The notes: generated by a model not told the origin, from the letters alone. Shown: positions 49,799-59,413, counted from the first letter of the stretch. The stretch: 64,000 nt of DNA from Corynebacterium spheniscorum (GCF_900113445.1 NZ_FOPJ01000006.1:59272-123271), one strand, 5' to 3'. Numbers and translations are program-made.

Positions 49799-49804
49799 AC
49801 ACTA
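49799..49804 (-). promoter_or_regulatory. -10 box of hemH (leaderless)
   Basis: TAGTGT on the minus strand, 7 bases before the ATG at 49791 and within the 18-base gap after ripA. Confidence 0.5.
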
Positions 49805-49809
49805 GCAAC

Positions 49810-51459
49810 TTAAATCAGTCGGACTGCATAAGGACTCATGCCGGAGTAGCGAACTGGGGAGATTTTCACAGTTGAACCAGACTGTGGCGCCTCTAGCATT
49901 TGGCCGTTTCCGAGATAAATAGCAACGTGGTATTCCGCGTTCGGGCCCCAGAAGAGCAGGTCCCCGCGTTGGATATTGGAGATATCGACCTTGGTGCCGC
50001 GTTGGTATTGATAACCGGTGTAGTGCGGCAAGGAAATGCCGACACCCGCGAAGGCGTAGAGCACCAAACCGGAGCAGTCGAAGCCCACCTTGTTGTAGTC
50101 CCCATAAGAGTCGGCGACACCATAGTCACGGATACCCAGGGTCGGACCATTGGCATTACCGCCACCCCAGGCATAGGGGGTTCCGATCACAGCCTTAGCG
50201 CGCGCGATCACGGTCTCGATCTTTTCTTCCCGCGTACCACCCACGGTGGCGGTAGTTTCCTTGGTGACCGACTCAGAGGTCTCCAACTTCGGCGCGGTCT
50301 TCGCAGCGGTGGTGCCGGTGGCATTTTCTACTGCGGCGATCGGCGCATTGGAATCGGAGTAGGGATCCTCGGTGGTGGTGTGATCCGGCTGCGTGGCGCC
50401 CACGAGCTTTGCAGTAGCTTCCCCGGCTACTACATTGGCGGCGTTTTCGGCGTCTTGCTTTGCTTTTTCCTCCGCAGCCGCGCGCTCGGCAGCTTCCTTG
50501 GCTTCCCGAGCCGCCTTCGCAGCAGCTTCCGCCTTCTTACGAGCTTCTTCCTTTTGACGAGCCTCCTCAGCGGCCTTACGCGCAGCTTCTTCAGCTTCGG
50601 CCTTCTTCCGGGCCTCTTCCTCAGCCTTGCGGCGTGCCTCTTCGGCCTTGCGGGCTTCTTCCTCAGCCTTCTTACGAGCTTCTTCGGCCTTGACCCACTC
50701 CTGGTATTCCTTGCGCTGTTCGCCTAGCGCATGGCGCTGATTACGCGCTTCATCCAAACGGATCTGCGCGGCATCACGCTCAGCCACCAGGCGTTCGCGT
50801 TCGCGGTTACGGGATTCCAGCTGTGAGCTGGTGGCCTGGATCTGCTGCTGGGCTTGGGCTTCTGCGGCTACGGCCTCAGCTTCGCGATCCTCCGCAATGC
50901 TACGGGCTACACGCAATTCAGATTCGCGGTTGGCATTTTCGGCGCGGGCGCGATCCAATTCTTCGATGGCACGCTTTTGCTTATCGATGGATTGGCGCAA
51001 ATAGGTTTGGCGTTCCAGCGCATCATCAGCGGCCTTCTCCCCCGCCAGCGCAGCCGGGGTGGGGTTGGCATGACGATAAGCCGTGCGGGAGATCTCATCG
51101 AGACGTTCCTGCGCGGCTTCAATTTCATTTTGGGACTCATCGAGGGAATCCCGCGCATTCTTCACGCCTTGGCGGGCTTGCTCCGCTTTGGCTTGGGCAT
51201 CATGCAGATCCACCAAGGCCTTATTCACGGCTTCTCGCAGGCGCCCCATTTCCAATTCGATGGCGGCGATTTCATCTTGGGTGCTGGCAATGGATCCCGC
51301 GAGCCCGGCGACAGCGGTGGAACCGGTGGCGATCGCAGCCTCGGCTTCCTGGATCTCTTGATCAGAGGGGTTAGCTGGCTGCGCGATGGCTGGGGTAACA
51401 CTCGTCAGCATCGCAGAGCCAAGCAAGGTCGCCAAGCTGATCTTGACACGATTCGCCAC
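49810..51459 (-). CDS. ripA: NlpC/P60 peptidoglycan endopeptidase, RipA-like
   Basis: A 549-residue secreted protein. A signal peptide (about 1-28, ends AIAQ) precedes a long helical coiled coil to about residue 360, very rich in Ala, Glu, Lys and Arg, then a Thr-rich linker and the NlpC/P60 domain. Catalytic Cys462 lies in FDCSGL and His511 in YHVAIY. It cleaves peptidoglycan stem peptides and separates daughter cells in mycobacteria and corynebacteria. The coiled coil is thought to keep the enzyme inactive until docked. The GTG start is preceded by AGGAG. The 330-base upstream region contains putative MtrA/GlxR-type sites. Confidence 0.93.
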   Translation of the reverse strand: MANRVKISLATLLGSAMLTSVTPAIAQPANPSDQEIQEAEAAIATGSTAVAGLAGSIASTQDEIAAIELEMGRLREAVNKALVDLHDAQAKAEQARQGVKNARDSLDESQNEIEAAQERLDEISRTAYRHANPTPAALAGEKAADDALERQTYLRQSIDKQKRAIEELDRARAENANRESELRVARSIAEDREAEAVAAEAQAQQQIQATSSQLESRNRERERLVAERDAAQIRLDEARNQRHALGEQRKEYQEWVKAEEARKKAEEEARKAEEARRKAEEEARKKAEAEEAARKAAEEARQKEEARKKAEAAAKAAREAKEAAERAAAEEKAKQDAENAANVVAGEATAKLVGATQPDHTTTEDPYSDSNAPIAAVENATGTTAAKTAPKLETSESVTKETTATVGGTREEKIETVIARAKAVIGTPYAWGGGNANGPTLGIRDYGVADSYGDYNKVGFDCSGLVLYAFAGVGISLPHYTGYQYQRGTKVDISNIQRGDLLFWGPNAEYHVAIYLGNGQMLEAPQSGSTVKISPVRYSGMSPYAVRLI

Positions 51460-51789
51460 GAAGTTCTCCTAAATCGCCAGCACGCTAGATGATCTAGCCT
51501 GCGGCCTTGTCTAAGTCACAAGGTTCTTTCCATGGCGTGCTTCCCCACATGCCCGGAAAGGTCAAGCTTTAAAACCTGACCTTGTGATTGAAGTTGTACA
51601 GATCAGCCCGTGAGCTGACATGTGAACCATAGGTCACAAAAGGGTCTCAAAGCACAACTAACCCCTAGAGTCACAGCAATAACATTGGTAGACAGCTCTC
51701 CCTACACCCCCACTGAGCTGCACAAACCCCCGTTACTGTTAATTATGTCACAATCCCCCCATTGGTAGGGCGTGTCTACCGGGAAACCC
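51460..51789 (-). promoter_or_regulatory. Upstream region of ripA with repeated GTCACA motifs
   Basis: No gene is present. The + strand has GTCACA at 51515-51520, 51633-51638, 51670-51675 and 51747-51752. One copy belongs to an imperfect palindrome TGTGA-N8-TCACA (51621-51638), two bases longer than the GlxR consensus. GTCACA resembles the half-site of the response regulator MtrA of mycobacteria, known to control ripA there. Binding here is inference. Confidence 0.45.
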
Positions 51790-52257
51790 CTAAGGGTTGT
51801 TGTAAGGCCTCATCCCTTGACAGACAAAGCTCACAACCCCCGCGATCAGCACGCCCACCACTGCAGCCACGCCCGCCGCACCCCAGGGAAAGTCCAGGCC
51901 AGGGTCAGTGATAATGCCTTGAACCTGCTCCAACGGCGGCTGCGGCCCCAGGCGATACTCCAAAGACTCAATCTCCGCGCGACTTAGCGAACCGCTGACA
52001 ATCGCAACCCCCTCATAAGGTGCATTGACCAACACCGTGTCCACCCCTGACTCACGATGCAGATCCTCCGCCATATCGCGCAGGTCCGGCAGCAAACGCG
52101 GCTGCACATCCACTACGGCCACCCCCATGTCATGCCCGCGCACCGCATCAATGAGCAATTGCTCATAATCGCCATCAATAAATTGGCTGTTGACCGCGAC
52201 CCCATCCTCGGCCAGATCGGCACTTAAGGCCGGAATATCTACCGAATCGGGAACCAT
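51790..52257 (-). CDS. Rv1476-family membrane protein
   Basis: A 155-residue protein. The first 115 residues form a soluble domain (DIPALSADLAEDGVAVNSQF, VDTVLVNAPYEGVAIVSG), followed by one membrane helix (about 124-146, WGAAGVAAVVGVLIAGVVSFV). Mycobacteria encode the equivalent protein Rv1476 beside ripA and acn. The start has a perfect AGGAGG at good spacing. It is transcribed towards ripA but 330 bases lie between, so it probably has its own transcript. A link to RipA regulation is conjecture. Confidence 0.82.
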   Translation of the reverse strand: MVPDSVDIPALSADLAEDGVAVNSQFIDGDYEQLLIDAVRGHDMGVAVVDVQPRLLPDLRDMAEDLHRESGVDTVLVNAPYEGVAIVSGSLSRAEIESLEYRLGPQPPLEQVQGIITDPGLDFPWGAAGVAAVVGVLIAGVVSFVCQGMRPYNNP

Positions 52258-52517
52258 GGCAACCTCCTAAAATTCACGCCCCTGATCCTAGTTCATGGCT
52301 AGCTTTATCGAGCTCGGGTGCTCCGGCATGTCCCGCGCGGCATGCGGAGGTCACAGGCGGGGGTATGCCGCACCTTTAAACCCTGGAAATCCGAGCTCAA
52401 AAAAGCAAAACGCGAAGCATCTAAGGCTAGCCAAACCTACAGCGTATGGCCCTATTTTGGGGATAATCATATGCCCTATACCCCTGTTTCGGGGGACTAA
52501 CCCCGTCGATTGGTGAA
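52258..52517. other. Gap before the acn promoter
   Basis: 260 bases with no supported gene. A plus-strand ORF (52318-52500) with a Lys-rich middle and the ending YTPVSGD looks partly coding but has no ribosome site or known domain; it may be a remnant. A small hairpin CCCC-TGTTTC-GGGG lies near its end. Confidence 0.4.
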
Positions 52518-52533
52518 CAGAACGCTCGTACTG
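52518..52533. promoter_or_regulatory. AcnR operator in the acn promoter
   Basis: CAG-AAC-GCT-CGT-ACTG, matching the inverted repeat CAGNACnnnCGTACTG described for AcnR of C. glutamicum. It ends one base before the -10 box, so AcnR binding would block RNA polymerase. Confidence 0.75.
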
Positions 52534-52534
52534 T

Positions 52535-52540
52535 TAGAAT
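52535..52540 (+). promoter_or_regulatory. -10 box of acn
   Basis: TAGAAT directly after the AcnR operator; the predicted transcript has a leader of about 170 bases before the acn start. Confidence 0.6.
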
Positions 52541-52720
52541 TGCCGGTGGTCGAAGGCCTTTAACCTCTACCCTGGAGGCTATAAGGGCCATCGCGTTTTG
52601 GTGGTCAGCTCGCAGAGTGAACGCGCACAGCCCGCACTGCGTTCCGCCTGCGCGCGCGGCCAGCCTCAACCCCGCCCTTATGCGGACTCACACATAGAAG
52701 AAAGAGGAAACGGAGCTCAC

Positions 52721-55534
52721 GTGATTGAGAGCAAGAACTCCTTTAATGCCAAGCGGACCCTTCAGGTCGGCGATAAGTCCTATGACTACTACGCTCTCGA
52801 TGCCGTACCCGGCATGGAGAAGCTGCCGTACTCCCTGAAGGTCCTCGGCGAGAACCTGCTGCGTACCGAAGACGGCAAGAACGTCACCACCGAGCACATC
52901 GAAGCCATCGCCAACTGGGATGCCAAGGCTGAGCCGAGCGTGGAAATCCAGTTCACCCCGGCCCGTGTGCTGATGCAGGACTTCACCGGCGTGCCCTGCG
53001 TGGTCGACCTGGCCACCATGCGCGAGGCCGTGAAGACCCTCGGTGGCGACCCGGATCAGGTGAACCCCCTGAACCCCGCTGAGATGGTCATTGACCACTC
53101 CGTGATTATTGAAGCCTTCGGCCGCTCTGATGCTCTGGCAAAGAACGTCGAAATTGAATACCAGCGCAATGAAGAGCGCTATCAATTCCTGCGTTGGGGT
53201 GCTGAGAACTTCTCCAACTTCCGCGTTGTGCCCCCAGGAACCGGCATTGTTCACCAGGTGAACATCGAGTATCTCTCCCGCGTTGTCTTCGACAATGAAG
53301 GCGTTGCCTATCCGGACACCTGCATTGGTACCGACTCGCACACCACCATGGAAAACGGCCTGGGCATCCTCGGCTGGGGCGTCGGCGGTATTGAGGCCGA
53401 GGCTGCCATGCTAGGGCAGCCGGTTTCCATGCTGATCCCCAAGGTGGTTGGATTCAAGCTCTCCGGTGAAATCCCGGTGGGTGTGACCGCTACCGACGTG
53501 GTGCTGACCATCACCGACATGCTGCGTCAGCACGGTGTGGTTCAGAAATTCGTTGAGTTCTACGGCAATGGCGTTAAGTCCGTGCCGCTGGCCAACCGCG
53601 CCACCATCGGCAATATGTCTCCGGAATTCGGTTCCACCTGTGCGATCTTCCCGATCGACGAAGAGACTATCAAGTACCTGGAGCTGACTGGCCGCCCGAA
53701 GGAGCAGATCGCTCGCGTCGAGGCTTATGCCAAGGCTCAGGGCCTGTGGCTGGAGCAGGACGCTCCGGAAGCCGAGTACTCCGAGTACCTTGAGCTGGAC
53801 CTGTCCACCGTGAAGCCCTCCATCGCTGGCCCGAAGCGCCCGCAGGACCGCATCCTGCTCTCCGAGGCTAAGGAGACTTTCCGCAAGGACCTGCTCACCT
53901 TCACCAACGACCCGGTCTGCGAAGACGACAGCCAGGCTGGCACCAAGATGGGCTACGAAGGCGAAGTTCAGGAGCCGGAGACCGAAGGCAACGAAAACTA
54001 CAACGCCTCCTGGCCGGGCCGCGGTGAATCCGCTGCTCGTGGAGCCAAGGGACGTCCCTCCAAGCCGGTGGTGGTTAAGTCTCCGCAGGGCGGCGAGTAC
54101 ACCGTTGACCACGGCATGATCGCCATTGCCTCGATCACCTCCTGCACCAACACCTCTAACCCCTCGGTTATGGTTGGCGCCGGCCTGATCGCCCGCAAGG
54201 CCAATGAAAAGGGCCTGCGCGCTAAGCCTTGGGTCAAAACCATTTGTGCCCCCGGCTCCCAGGTTGTGGATGGCTACTACAAGCGTGCTGATCTCTGGAA
54301 GGACCTGGAAGCCCTCGGCTTCTACCTCTCCGGCTTCGGCTGCGCCTCCTGTATTGGTAACTCCGGCCCGCTGCCGCAGGAAGTTTCCGATGCCATCAAC
54401 GACAACGACCTGACCGCCACCGCGGTGCTCTCCGGTAACCGTAACTTCGAAGGCCGCATCTCTCCTGATGTGAAGATGAACTACCTGGCCTCCCCGATCA
54501 TGGTTATCGCCTACGCCATCGCCGGCACCCTGGACTTCGACTTCGAAACCGACTCCCTGGGCAAGGACCAAGATGGCAATGATGTCTACCTGAAGGACAT
54601 TTGGCCCTCTCAGGAAGAGATCGAAGAGACCATCAACGGTGCGATCTCCCGCGAACTCTACGAAGCCGACTATGCCGACGTCTTCAAGGGCGACGCACAG
54701 TGGCAGAACCTGGATGTTCCGACCGGCAAGACCTTCGCCTGGGATGAGAACTCCACCTATATCCGCAAAGCCCCTTACTTCGATGGCATGGAGCTGGAGC
54801 CCGCACCGGTTGAGGACATCAAGGGCGCTCGCGTCCTGGCCAAGCTGGGCGACTCGGTCACCACTGACCACATCTCCCCCGCTTCCTCCATTAAGCCCGG
54901 CACCCCGGCTGCTCAGTATCTGGACTCCAAGGGTGTTGAGGTGCAGGACTACAACTCCCTGGGTTCCCGTCGTGGCAATCACGAAGTGATGATGCGCGGT
55001 ACCTTCGCCAATATCCGTCTGCGCAACCAGCTGGTGAATATCGACGGTGGCTACACCCGCGACTTCACCCAGGAAGGCGCCCCGCAGTCCTTTATCTTCG
55101 ATGCCTGCGAGAACTACCGCGAAGCCGGTATCCCGCTGGTCGTCTTGGGCGGTAAGGAATACGGCACCGGTTCTTCCCGTGACTGGGCCGCCAAGGGCAC
55201 CATCCTGCTCGGCGTGAAGGCCGTCATCACCGAATCCTTCGAACGTATTCACCGTTCGAACCTGATCGGTATGGGTGTTATCCCGCTGCAGTTCCCCGAT
55301 GGCGAGTCCCACGAGTCCCTCGGCTTGGACGGCACTGAAACCTTCGATATCGAAGGCATTGAGGAGCTGAACAATGGCGTGACCCCGAAGACGGTTCACG
55401 TGACTGCCACTAAGGAAGATGGCTCGGTCACCGAGTTTGACGCAGTGGTCCGCATCGACACTCCCGGTGAGGCTGACTACTACCGTCACGGCGGCATCCT
55501 GCAGTACGTGCTGCGCCAAATGGCTCAGTCCTAA
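52721..55534 (+). CDS. acn: Aconitate hydratase
   Basis: About 937 residues, AcnA/IRP-type. The [4Fe-4S] cysteines lie in [12 protein letters not shown] and [12 protein letters not shown]; the active-site segments [36 protein letters not shown] and [15 protein letters not shown] are present. It interconverts citrate and isocitrate. The longest ORF starts 41 codons earlier, but the GTG at 52721 has GGAG upstream and gives the N-terminus [16 protein letters not shown] known in corynebacteria. Strong codon bias indicates high expression. acnR follows. Confidence 0.96.
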   Translation: MIESKNSFNAKRTLQVGDKSYDYYALDAVPGMEKLPYSLKVLGENLLRTEDGKNVTTEHIEAIANWDAKAEPSVEIQFTPARVLMQDFTGVPCVVDLATMREAVKTLGGDPDQVNPLNPAEMVIDHSVIIEAFGRSDALAKNVEIEYQRNEERYQFLRWGAENFSNFRVVPPGTGIVHQVNIEYLSRVVFDNEGVAYPDTCIGTDSHTTMENGLGILGWGVGGIEAEAAMLGQPVSMLIPKVVGFKLSGEIPVGVTATDVVLTITDMLRQHGVVQKFVEFYGNGVKSVPLANRATIGNMSPEFGSTCAIFPIDEETIKYLELTGRPKEQIARVEAYAKAQGLWLEQDAPEAEYSEYLELDLSTVKPSIAGPKRPQDRILLSEAKETFRKDLLTFTNDPVCEDDSQAGTKMGYEGEVQEPETEGNENYNASWPGRGESAARGAKGRPSKPVVVKSPQGGEYTVDHGMIAIASITSCTNTSNPSVMVGAGLIARKANEKGLRAKPWVKTICAPGSQVVDGYYKRADLWKDLEALGFYLSGFGCASCIGNSGPLPQEVSDAINDNDLTATAVLSGNRNFEGRISPDVKMNYLASPIMVIAYAIAGTLDFDFETDSLGKDQDGNDVYLKDIWPSQEEIEETINGAISRELYEADYADVFKGDAQWQNLDVPTGKTFAWDENSTYIRKAPYFDGMELEPAPVEDIKGARVLAKLGDSVTTDHISPASSIKPGTPAAQYLDSKGVEVQDYNSLGSRRGNHEVMMRGTFANIRLRNQLVNIDGGYTRDFTQEGAPQSFIFDACENYREAGIPLVVLGGKEYGTGSSRDWAAKGTILLGVKAVITESFERIHRSNLIGMGVIPLQFPDGESHESLGLDGTETFDIEGIEELNNGVTPKTVHVTATKEDGSVTEFDAVVRIDTPGEADYYRHGGILQYVLRQMAQS

Positions 55535-55549
55535 GCAGAGTGTGAGCGC

Positions 55550-55576
55550 ACCCCGAGGCCAACAAGGTCTCGGGGT
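55550..55576 (+). terminator. Hairpin between acn and acnR
   Basis: ACCCCGAGGCC (55550-55560) pairs with GGTCTCGGGGT (55566-55576) with one G-T pair and a five-base loop; no long T-run, so partial read-through into acnR is likely. Confidence 0.65.
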
Positions 55577-55617
55577 TCGTCCTCACCCCTGGAAACGCTG
55601 TCTCAAAAGGAGGCCAT

Positions 55618-56184
55618 ATGCCCGTTGTTAGCACGACGGAGCTATCCCGTCGCCGCCAAGACATCCTGGAAGGCGCGCGCCGCTGTTTTGCGGAACATGG
55701 CTACGAAGGGGCAACGGTCCGCCGCTTAGAGGAAGCTACCGGTAAATCCCGGGGCGCTATTTTCCACCACTTCCAAGACAAAGAGAATCTCTTCCTCGCC
55801 CTCGCCCGCGAAGATGCCGCCACCATGGCGGATGTCGTCGCCCAAGAGGGCTTGGTGGAAGTGATGCGAGAACTCTTATCGCACCCCGAACGTCATGGGT
55901 GGTTCGCTACCCGCCTAGAAATCGCTACCCTGCTGCGCACCGATGCGAGCTTCCGCGAACGCTGGCGTCAACACCAAGCAGTGCTGGACCAAGCAGTGCA
56001 TGATCGTTTGACGCGCAATGCTGAGCAAGGACGCATGCGTACCGATGTGCCTGTAGACGTACTCCAAACCTATTTGGAGACCGTGATGGATGGGCTATTG
56101 ACGCGATTGGCTTCCGATCGACCCACCGATGGTTTGCACGCTGTGCTGGATCTTGTGGAGGACTCCGTCCGCGCCCAAAACTAA
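55618..56184 (+). CDS. acnR: TetR-family repressor AcnR
   Basis: A 188-residue TetR protein. The helix-turn-helix lies at about residues 28-50 (TVRRLEEATGKSRGAIFHHFQDKENLF as shorter blocks). In C. glutamicum AcnR represses acn and binds citrate with Mg; position directly downstream of acn and the operator in the acn promoter support the name. The ATG has AAAAGGAGG upstream at good spacing. It is followed by a long perfect hairpin. Confidence 0.93.
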   Translation: MPVVSTTELSRRRQDILEGARRCFAEHGYEGATVRRLEEATGKSRGAIFHHFQDKENLFLALAREDAATMADVVAQEGLVEVMRELLSHPERHGWFATRLEIATLLRTDASFRERWRQHQAVLDQAVHDRLTRNAEQGRMRTDVPVDVLQTYLETVMDGLLTRLASDRPTDGLHAVLDLVEDSVRAQN

Positions 56185-56231
56185 AAATATCGCCTGCTTT
56201 TTGGGGAGTGCCCCAAGCGGGCGATATTTTT
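56183..56231 (+). terminator. Terminator of acnR
   Basis: AAAATATCGCC pairs with GGCGATATTTTT, with inner GCTT/AAGC and GGGG/CCCC stems; the T-run is part of the right arm, so it acts in both directions. Confidence 0.85.
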
Positions 56232-56242
56232 ATGCGCGGGTT

Positions 56243-56248
56243 TAAGAT
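56243..56248 (+). promoter_or_regulatory. -10 box of the first amidotransferase-like gene (leaderless)
   Basis: TAAGAT, 8 bases before the ATG at 56257. Confidence 0.55.
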
Positions 56249-56256
56249 ATTTCCTC

Positions 56257-57006
56257 ATGGTTTCCATGCTTCTTATCTCTCCTCGCCAAGGCGCTGAGGT
56301 GGCCGCCGCTGAATACCGAGACTTCTGTGTCGCCGCTGGACTGCGCGAAGGGGAATTAGAGCAACGCATGCTCGATCATGCTGATTCATCACTAGGCGAC
56401 CTGCGCGGTTTCGATGGGGTATTTGTGGGCGGTAGCTCCCTTAATGTCACGAACCCCACCTATTCCCCCTGGCAGCAGCAGGTGCATGCAGAACTTAAAG
56501 CGCTGATTGACTCCCCCATCCCGACTTTCTTGGTCTGCTATGGCAACACCTTGGTCGCTGGACTCTATGGCGGCGAAGTCGGTCGCACGCACCCCGAGGA
56601 CTCCGGGGAAACCATCGTTGAGCTCACTGAGTATGGGCTCAAGGATCCCCTCACCCGAGGCTTCCCGCCGCGCTTTAGCTCCCTTACCGGGCATACCGAA
56701 AACGTGATCAGCCCGGCGCCTGGCTCGCAGGTCTTAGCCACCGGGCCACGCTGCCCGATCCAAATGGTGCGCGCCAATGCCAGCACCTGGGCCTGCCAAT
56801 TCCATGCCGATATGGATGCTCATGCGATGAAAACCCGCATGGATTTTTATCGCGACTATGGCTATTTCGCGGCTTCAGAATATGAACGCATTATCGCTGA
56901 GCTGCCTTCGATTGACACCACCTGGAGTAATCGACTGCTGGCTAATTTCGTGGCCTACTGCCGGGATGCTTCCCCCTACGGGGGTAAGGATCGCTTGCCG
57001 GAGTAA
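56257..57006 (+). CDS. Class I glutamine-amidotransferase-like protein A
   Basis: A 249-residue GATase-like protein. Cys94 lies in VCYGNTL, the position of the nucleophile elbow of GMP-synthase-type amidotransferases (usual form C-[FHY]-G-x-Q). His183 is in QFHAD, where the catalytic Glu of QFHPE is replaced by Asp185. FVGGSSLNV precedes the domain core. It aligns without gaps over about 190 residues with the next gene, so they are tandem duplicates. Partner synthetase and substrate are unknown. The leaderless box gives the start. Confidence 0.85.
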   Translation: MVSMLLISPRQGAEVAAAEYRDFCVAAGLREGELEQRMLDHADSSLGDLRGFDGVFVGGSSLNVTNPTYSPWQQQVHAELKALIDSPIPTFLVCYGNTLVAGLYGGEVGRTHPEDSGETIVELTEYGLKDPLTRGFPPRFSSLTGHTENVISPAPGSQVLATGPRCPIQMVRANASTWACQFHADMDAHAMKTRMDFYRDYGYFAASEYERIIAELPSIDTTWSNRLLANFVAYCRDASPYGGKDRLPE

Positions 57007-57019
57007 GAGTCAAAACCTA

Positions 57020-57025
57020 TAGGGT
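57020..57025 (+). promoter_or_regulatory. -10 box of the second amidotransferase-like gene (leaderless)
   Basis: TAGGGT, 7 bases before the ATG at 57033. Confidence 0.5.
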
Positions 57026-57032
57026 CTTTCCC

Positions 57033-57746
57033 ATGGGTTCCTTCTTATTAGTTTCGGCACGCCAAGGCGATCAGGTGCTCGCCAATGAGTACCAGGACTT
57101 CCTCAGTACCACTGGGCTGCGCGAAGAAGAACTCACGCACCGCGTGCTCGATAGCGTTGATGCGAGCATCGGGGAGATTGAAGGCTTTGATGGGATCTTC
57201 TCTGGCGGAAGCTCCCTTAATGTCACAAACGAAAACTATGACGAGTGGCAGCACCATGTGCATGCAGAACTCAAGAAGCTCATCGACTCCCCTATCCCCA
57301 CGCTCTTCGTATGCTTCGGCAACACATTGGTGGCTGAACTTGATGGTGGCGTGGTGGGCAATACGCATCCCGAGGAAGCCGGCACCACCGTGGTCGAACT
57401 AACCCCCGCCGGGTCGGAAGATCCGCTCACCCGCGGTCTGCCGCCGCGCTTTGAGGCCTTGACTGGGCATAAAGAGAACGTGGTGAAAGTAAACCCGCGG
57501 GGCGTGGTGCTGGCCACTGGGCCCACCTGCCCGGTCCAGATGGTGCGGGCAACAGATAGCACCTGGGCGGTGCAATTCCATACCGACCTCACCGCGGAGG
57601 GTCTGGCTACCCGCATGGGCTTCTACCGTGGGCATGGGTATTTCTCGGATGAAGACTATGAGGATATTGTCTCCCGCGCGCGAGCTATTGATACCAGTTC
57701 GGCGAATCAGATTATGCGGAATTTCGTGAACTATTGCCTTAGGTGA
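57033..57746 (+). CDS. Class I glutamine-amidotransferase-like protein B
   Basis: A 237-residue tandem copy of the preceding gene. Cys94 (VCFGNTL) and His183-Asp185 (QFHTD) hold the same positions, as does the shared block SSLNVTN. Differences are concentrated between residues 100 and 160 and in the last 40 residues, so it may act on another substrate or form a heterodimer. Each copy has its own leaderless -10 box. Function unknown beyond the fold; corynebacteria carry such genes after acnR. Confidence 0.85.
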   Translation: MGSFLLVSARQGDQVLANEYQDFLSTTGLREEELTHRVLDSVDASIGEIEGFDGIFSGGSSLNVTNENYDEWQHHVHAELKKLIDSPIPTLFVCFGNTLVAELDGGVVGNTHPEEAGTTVVELTPAGSEDPLTRGLPPRFEALTGHKENVVKVNPRGVVLATGPTCPVQMVRATDSTWAVQFHTDLTAEGLATRMGFYRGHGYFSDEDYEDIVSRARAIDTSSANQIMRNFVNYCLR

Positions 57747-57760
57747 TCCTGAGGGGGATG

Positions 57761-57766
57761 TACGAT
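57761..57766 (+). promoter_or_regulatory. -10 box of the ACT-domain gene (leaderless)
   Basis: TACGAT, 7 bases before the ATG at 57774. Confidence 0.55.
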
Positions 57767-57773
57767 ATCCCTC

Positions 57774-58043
57774 ATGTTCGCGATCATCACCGTCACCGGC
57801 GCCGACCATGTCGGCATTATTGCCGCCGTATCCACCGCTCTAGCGGAGCAAAAAGTCAATATCCACAACGTGTCTCAGACGATTATGGATGAATGGTTCA
57901 CCATGATTTTGCAGGTGAGCTTCGATGATTCGGAGCGCACCATTGCAGATATTCAGGAACATATGCACCGGGTGGAGGAAGCCGAGAATTTGGTGATCCG
58001 CATCCAGTCGGAAGCGCTCTTTACCGCGGTTAATGAGATTTAA
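57774..58043 (+). CDS. ACT domain protein, UPF0237 family
   Basis: An 89-residue single ACT domain: [29 protein letters not shown] and [14 protein letters not shown] are the two halves of the beta-alpha-beta-beta-alpha-beta fold. ACT domains bind amino acids or related small molecules. Its stop lies 5 bases before the UPF0210 start, and this pair is found together in many bacteria, implying joint work. Substrate and function are not known. The leaderless box defines the promoter of the pair. Confidence 0.9.
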   Translation: MFAIITVTGADHVGIIAAVSTALAEQKVNIHNVSQTIMDEWFTMILQVSFDDSERTIADIQEHMHRVEEAENLVIRIQSEALFTAVNEI

Positions 58044-58048
58044 GCGCC

Positions 58049-59413
58049 ATGACCTTGAATATTAACTCCCACGCGATCCTCGACACCATCGAGATGATCG
58101 AAAAGTACCGCCTGGATATTCGCACCGTCACCATGGGGATCTCGCTGCTGCAGTGCAGTCGAAGCTCGATGAGTGACACCGCCAATGCGGTCTACGATCA
58201 TGTCACCACCAAGGCGAAACACTTGGTGGAAACCTGCGAAGGTATTGAACGCGAACTCGGCATCCCGATTGTTAATAAGCGCATCTCAGTAACCCCGGTA
58301 GCGCTGATTGCCGCTGGTTGCGAGGGTGACCCCACCGAAATCGCCCATGCCCTGGACCGCGCTGCCGCGGAAGTGGGCGTGAACTTTATTGGTGGATACT
58401 CTGCCCTGGTGGACAAGGGGTTGGGCGCTGCCGATGAGGCGCTTATTCGCTCCATTCCGCAGGCCCTTTCGGAGACCAACCTCGTATGTTCTTCGGTGAA
58501 TGTGGGTAGCTCGCGTGCTGGCATCAACATGGACGCAGCCCGCCTGATGGGCGAGGTCATCAAGGATGCAGCGGAGCGAACGAAGGATCGTTCGGCCATT
58601 GCGTGCGCGAAGCTCGTGGTCTTTGCCAACGCCGTGGGCGATAACCCCTTCATGGCTGGTGCCTTCCATGGTGTGGAAGAAGCGGACTGCGTTGTCTCCG
58701 TGGGTGTTTCCGGCCCGGGTGTGGTCGACCGTGCCCTCGGTGATCTCGAAGGCGCAAGCCTCAACGAAGTAGCCGAGGAAATCAAGAAAGCTGCCTTCAA
58801 GATCACCCGCACCGGACAGCTGGTGGGCACCATGGCCTCGGAACGCCTGGGGGTGCCCTTTGGCATTGTGGATCTCTCCCTTGCCCCTACCGCTGAGCTG
58901 GGTGACTCCGTGGCTCACATTTTGGAGCATATGGGCCTCGACCAGGTTGGTACCCACGGTACGACCGCTGCCCTAGCCTTGCTTAATGATGCGGTGAAGA
59001 AGGGCGGCATGATGGCCTGCTCCCGCGTGGGTGGGCTTTCTGGTTCCTTCATCCCGGTTTCTGAAGACAAGGGCATGATTGATGCCGTGCGTAGCGGCGC
59101 TATTAGCATCGACAAGCTGGAAGCCATGACCGCTATTTGCTCAGTTGGCCTGGACATGATTGCCGTGCCTGGTGATACCTCCGCCGAAACCATTGCCGGA
59201 ATGATCGCTGATGAAGCTGCCATTGGTGTGATGAACCATAAGACCACCGCAGTACGCGTGATCCCGGTGCCTGGTACCAAGCCGGGCGATGAGGTTAACT
59301 TTGGTGGCTTGCTGGGCTATGCCCCGGTGATCCCTGTCAACGAGGTCGGCAACAGCACCTTCGTGCATCGCGGAGGCTATATTCCTGCCCCGGTTCACGG
59401 TTTTAGAAACTAG
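58049..59413 (+). CDS. UPF0210 (DUF711) family protein
   Basis: A 454-residue protein in the PFL-like superfamily. [38 protein letters not shown] and [28 protein letters not shown] are conserved blocks. The family resembles glycyl-radical enzymes in fold but lacks the radical site as far as I can see. Found with the ACT protein upstream, which could be its regulatory subunit. The start follows the ACT stop by 5 bases. The reaction is unknown; a strong terminator ends the unit. Confidence 0.9.
   Translation: MTLNINSHAILDTIEMIEKYRLDIRTVTMGISLLQCSRSSMSDTANAVYDHVTTKAKHLVETCEGIERELGIPIVNKRISVTPVALIAAGCEGDPTEIAHALDRAAAEVGVNFIGGYSALVDKGLGAADEALIRSIPQALSETNLVCSSVNVGSSRAGINMDAARLMGEVIKDAAERTKDRSAIACAKLVVFANAVGDNPFMAGAFHGVEEADCVVSVGVSGPGVVDRALGDLEGASLNEVAEEIKKAAFKITRTGQLVGTMASERLGVPFGIVDLSLAPTAELGDSVAHILEHMGLDQVGTHGTTAALALLNDAVKKGGMMACSRVGGLSGSFIPVSEDKGMIDAVRSGAISIDKLEAMTAICSVGLDMIAVPGDTSAETIAGMIADEAAIGVMNHKTTAVRVIPVPGTKPGDEVNFGGLLGYAPVIPVNEVGNSTFVHRGGYIPAPVHGFRN

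Noticed and set aside
53411..55519. A 702-codon open frame antisense to acn
   Set aside because: It mirrors the strongly biased codons of acn, has no domain or ribosome site, and acn is certain by its Fe-S and active-site motifs.
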